A stretch of 64,000 nucleotides of DNA from DASCOT01 sp965197275 (GTDB lineage: Bacteria > Acidobacteriota > UBA890 > WLXD01). Every line of letters begins with the position of its first letter. Position 1 is the stretch's first letter. Below the pieces are notes generated by a model that saw only the letters and a program-made list of their open reading frames with translations, searched no databases and had not been told where the DNA came from. This document shows positions 61,364 through 64,000 of this stretch, piece by piece. The stretch lies in contig CBDAMQ010000019.1 of the NCBI GenBank assembly GCA_965197275.1, positions 62,001-126,000 on the forward strand, written 5' to 3'. Made by a program: the position numbers and the translations under genes.

Positions 61364-64000
61364 CCGGCCGCGGCCGCCACCAGGCCGAGCACCAGGGCCA
61401 CACCGAGCATCGTCATCGGATCGCCGGCGCCGACCTCGAAGAGGATGCTGGACAAAGCTCTTCCCAGCGCCATCGACAGCCCCAGACCGATCACTGCGCC
61501 GATTGCTACCGGACGGAGCGCCTGCCGCACTACCAGGCGGCGAACCTCCGAGCCGGCCGCGCCCAGCGCCATGCGCACGCCAATCTCGCGCCAGCGCTCG
61601 CTCACCGCGAACGCCACCACGCCGGAAATACCGACCGCGGCAAGCACCAGCGCCAGGACCGAGAACGCCGTCAGCATCCTCAGCGCGAAGTTCTCCATGG
61701 CGAAGCCCTGGGCGAACGCTTCGTCGACGGTACGAATGCCGTAGATGGGTTGCTCAGGGTCTAGGTCGGCGACCGCCTGCCTGATCTGCGGCAGCACCGC
61801 GCGCGGCTCGGCTTCGGTGCGCACGAGCAGGTAGAGCTGGTTGAAAACGCCGTTCACCTGGCGCAGGCCGACGAATAGCTCGGGTTGCACCGGTGCCGCT
61901 AGCCCGTTGTTCTTGGTGTCGCCGACCACGCCGATGACGTTGAGCCACGGGCGTTCCGCGTCGTCAGGTGCGCCGAGCTTGACGCGCTTGCCAACTGCGG
62001 GCTGGTCGCCGAAGGCGCGCGTTGCCAGGGTCTGGTTGATCACCGCCACCATCTCGCTGCCCGGCAGATCGCCGCTATCGAAGAAACGGCCGGCGCGCAG
62101 CGGTATGCCAAGGGTCTCGAAGTAGTCGGCGGTGGCAATCGTCAGCAGCGCGTTGGGTAGCTCCGACTCGTCGGCAACCACCTGGCCGTCGATGGCGTAC
62201 CGCTGTCGAATGAACCCGATCGGGGCGAACTGCGATCCCGACGCGGCGCTGCGCACCCCTGGGATGTTCTCCACGCGGTCGGCGAGATCGACGAAGAAGT
62301 TGGCAATCGCCTCGCCCTCGAACTTCTCCCAGGGCAGCGTCAGCCGCATGGTCAGCACGTTGTCGACATCCATGCCGGGGTCGACACGCTGCAAGCGCGC
62401 GAAGCTGTGGATGAACATCCCGGCACCGGTCAACAGCACCAGCGCCAGCGCCACTTCCACAGCCACGAACACCCCGTGAAGCCGCCGGCGAGCGCGACCG
62501 CCGGTCGAGCGCCCGCTCTCGGTGAGGGTGCCGTGCAAATCAAACCGCGCTGACTGTACTGCCGGCACGATGCCGAAGAGCACGCCCGCCAGCACCGACA
62601 CGAAGCCGGTGTACCACAGGGCCCGCATGTTCAGGCCGATTGGCCGGGTGGTGGGCAACAGCGGTGCCGGTGTATTGGCTACCAGCCACTGCAGACCGAC
62701 CCAGGCGAGCGCCAGCCCGACGGTGCCCCCCAGCACGGCCATCAGCCGGCTTTCGGACAGCAGCTGACGCACGATGCGGGCGCGTCCAGCGCCCAGGGCG
62801 GCGCGCACCGCGATCTCCCGTCGTCGGCCGGCCGAGCGCGACAGCAGCAGGCTGGCGACGTTGGCGCACACCAGCAGCAGAACGAACGACACCGTGCCCA
62901 TCAGCACGAACGCGGTGGGCTTCAGAGTGCGCACGTTGGCGTCGGTCCAGGTCATTGTTTCCAGCCGCCAGCCGGCGTACTCGTCGTGCTCGCCGCCGTA
63001 CTCGAGCTCGGTGCGGCGCGCCACCGCCTCGAGCTCGGCATTCGCCTGCGTCAGCGTTGCCTGGTCGCGGAGCCGGGCAACGATGTTCATCAGCCTTCTG
63101 GTGCGGGGAAAGTCCTCAGGCTGCGCCCACATCGGTGTCCAGAGATCGATGCCGTAGACCACTGCCGCGGTGGGGAACACGCCGAGCAGCGTGTGGTCGA
63201 CGCCGTTGATCTGGATCGTCTGACCGACCATCTCGGGGTCGCCGGCGAAGCGCGCCTCGAACACCCGGTTGCTGACCAGCGCCAGCGGCGCCTGCTCGCG
63301 AATCTCGTCGGACGAGAAGAAGCGTCCGTGCACCGGGCTCATGCCCAATACTCGCAGTGGATCGTCCCACCAGAACCCGGTGCGCAGGTTCTGCGGAATG
63401 TCGCCGCCGGTGATCTGGCGGTTGCCGATGTCGAACGCCGCGGTGCGCTCGAACACCGTCGTTTGCTCGAGGATATCGCTGTACTCCGCCGGCGAGATCA
63501 CCTCGAAGAACCCGAGTGGCTGCCCCAGCCGCGGGTACTCGACGCCGATGGCGACGGTGCGATCAGGCTCAGGGAAGTCGAACGGGTTGAGCACGATGTT
63601 GTCGATGGCCGAATAGATGATGGCGTTGGCGCCGATCCCCAGCCCCAGCGTGATCAGTACGATCGCCGTGAACCCGGGGCGATGCAGCAACGTCCGAATG
63701 CCGAATTTCAGGTCGCGAAGGAACATCTCAGGCGTCCATGAGCTCAATGGGGAAGTATGCAGGTGGGCGAGGGGATCGGGCGCGCGGCCAAGTCGTGTTC
63801 GCGCCGCGGTGGCCAACAGGTCGGCGAGCGCGGTGAGCGCATAGCGCGCTGCCGGCAGCCGGCCCTGCCGCCGCTCGCTGCGCAGGCGCTCGAGGTACAG
63901 GTCGGCGATGTCGTCAGCGTGCTCGCGTCGCAGGCGCGGAGCCAGAGTCAGGAGCACGATGTGGCGCCAGCGCCGCGGCGATGCAAACTTGGGAGGGCCG
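61303..64000 (-). CDS. second ADOP-type FtsX/MacB-like permease, partial at the right edge
   Basis: At least 884 residues; the frame stays open from a GTG at 63957 to the window edge (reading SPRRWRHIVLL), so the true start may be outside. The N-terminal cap RREHADDIADLYLERLRSER is a permease-prefix domain; then FLRDLKFGIRTLLHRPGFTA opens the first MacB/FtsX repeat, SAGRRREIAVRAALGAGRAR lies in the middle, and the C-terminal repeat ends ERWREIGVRMALGAAGSEVR and ARRASRIDPVAALRAE. It is unrelated in sequence detail to the first ADOP permease at 45.8 kb. No ATPase gene is adjacent. Confidence 0.9.
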   Translation of the reverse strand, partial: GPPKFASPRRWRHIVLLTLAPRLRREHADDIADLYLERLRSERRQGRLPAARYALTALADLLATAARTRLGRAPDPLAHLHTSPLSSWTPEMFLRDLKFGIRTLLHRPGFTAIVLITLGLGIGANAIIYSAIDNIVLNPFDFPEPDRTVAIGVEYPRLGQPLGFFEVISPAEYSDILEQTTVFERTAAFDIGNRQITGGDIPQNLRTGFWWDDPLRVLGMSPVHGRFFSSDEIREQAPLALVSNRVFEARFAGDPEMVGQTIQINGVDHTLLGVFPTAAVVYGIDLWTPMWAQPEDFPRTRRLMNIVARLRDQATLTQANAELEAVARRTELEYGGEHDEYAGWRLETMTWTDANVRTLKPTAFVLMGTVSFVLLLVCANVASLLLSRSAGRRREIAVRAALGAGRARIVRQLLSESRLMAVLGGTVGLALAWVGLQWLVANTPAPLLPTTRPIGLNMRALWYTGFVSVLAGVLFGIVPAVQSARFDLHGTLTESGRSTGGRARRRLHGVFVAVEVALALVLLTGAGMFIHSFARLQRVDPGMDVDNVLTMRLTLPWEKFEGEAIANFFVDLADRVENIPGVRSAASGSQFAPIGFIRQRYAIDGQVVADESELPNALLTIATADYFETLGIPLRAGRFFDSGDLPGSEMVAVINQTLATRAFGDQPAVGKRVKLGAPDDAERPWLNVIGVVGDTKNNGLAAPVQPELFVGLRQVNGVFNQLYLLVRTEAEPRAVLPQIRQAVADLDPEQPIYGIRTVDEAFAQGFAMENFALRMLTAFSVLALVLAAVGISGVVAFAVSERWREIGVRMALGAAGSEVRRLVVRQALRPVAIGAVIGLGLSMALGRALSSILFEVGAGDPMTMLGVALVLGLVAAAAGYLPARRASRIDPVAALRAE

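Overview
This is a GC-rich, densely coded bacterial chromosome segment with about 50 protein genes, short gaps and many 4-base ATGA/GTGA overlaps between co-directional genes. It comes from a Gram-negative, outer-membrane-bearing organism: there is an RND efflux pump end, a TonB-dependent receptor and an OmpA-type protein. Two ADOP-type (Acidobacterial Duplicated Orphan Permease) FtsX/MacB permeases, a PadR regulator beside one of them, a redoxin/copper-monooxygenase fusion and many secreted hydrolases point to an acidobacterium or a metabolically similar gammaproteobacterium. I cannot decide between these without a search.

Layout. 0-10 kb: RND pump end; a fused alpha/beta 2-oxoacid dehydrogenase E1 overlapping a FabD-like acyltransferase; a secreted alpha/beta hydrolase; PduO-type cobalamin adenosyltransferase; a TMEM175-like channel; a small zinc-ribbon protein; a TlpA-like thioredoxin; a Tyr/Gly-rich secreted protein; YjbQ. 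10.0-13.8 kb: a mobile-looking patch with the 3' end of a tmRNA (or tRNA-Ala) gene as a scar, a frameshifted Ser/Thr kinase, an IS256-type element and a relic of a second transposase. 13.8-21 kb: an operon of GntR regulator, ABC ATPase, permease and hydrolase; M19 dipeptidase; nitroreductase; class I aldolase; a membrane-anchored hypothetical. 21.5-26.3 kb: a two-gene unit, a multi-module SseB-like protein and a TPR plus double-AAA+ ATPase, the best candidate here for an undescribed system. 26-35 kb: glucokinase, a TetR/redoxin-monooxygenase operon divergent from a GMC oxidoreductase, a Gfo/Idh/MocA oxidoreductase, a duplicated membrane protein and an AK-like kinase. 34-45 kb: TonB receptor with esterase, a beta-propeller with M28 peptidase, M20 peptidase, OmpA-like protein, a PIN toxin/RHH antitoxin pair. 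45-64 kb: ADOP permease plus PadR, HEAT protein, serine hydrolase, cyclophilin-HEAT protein, thiO-thiS-thiG-thiE, HtrA protease, YcaQ-like glycosylase, RelE-type toxin-antitoxin, rpiB, a hypothetical, and a second ADOP permease running off the right edge.

Sequence quality. Six otherwise intact genes (kinase, ABC ATPase, nitroreductase, membrane hypothetical, esterase, rpiB) each carry one net single-base indel, mostly in a short G/C run. Restoring one base rebuilds a full-length protein in every case. This looks more like assembly error than gene decay, so they are annotated here as frameshifted genes, not dead ones.

What works together: thiO/S/G/E make the thiazole half of thiamine and join it to the pyrimidine; the GntR-ABC-hydrolase genes form an envelope-stress-type efflux operon; the secreted peptidases, hydrolases, TonB receptor and propeller proteins suggest a life based on degrading peptides and esters.
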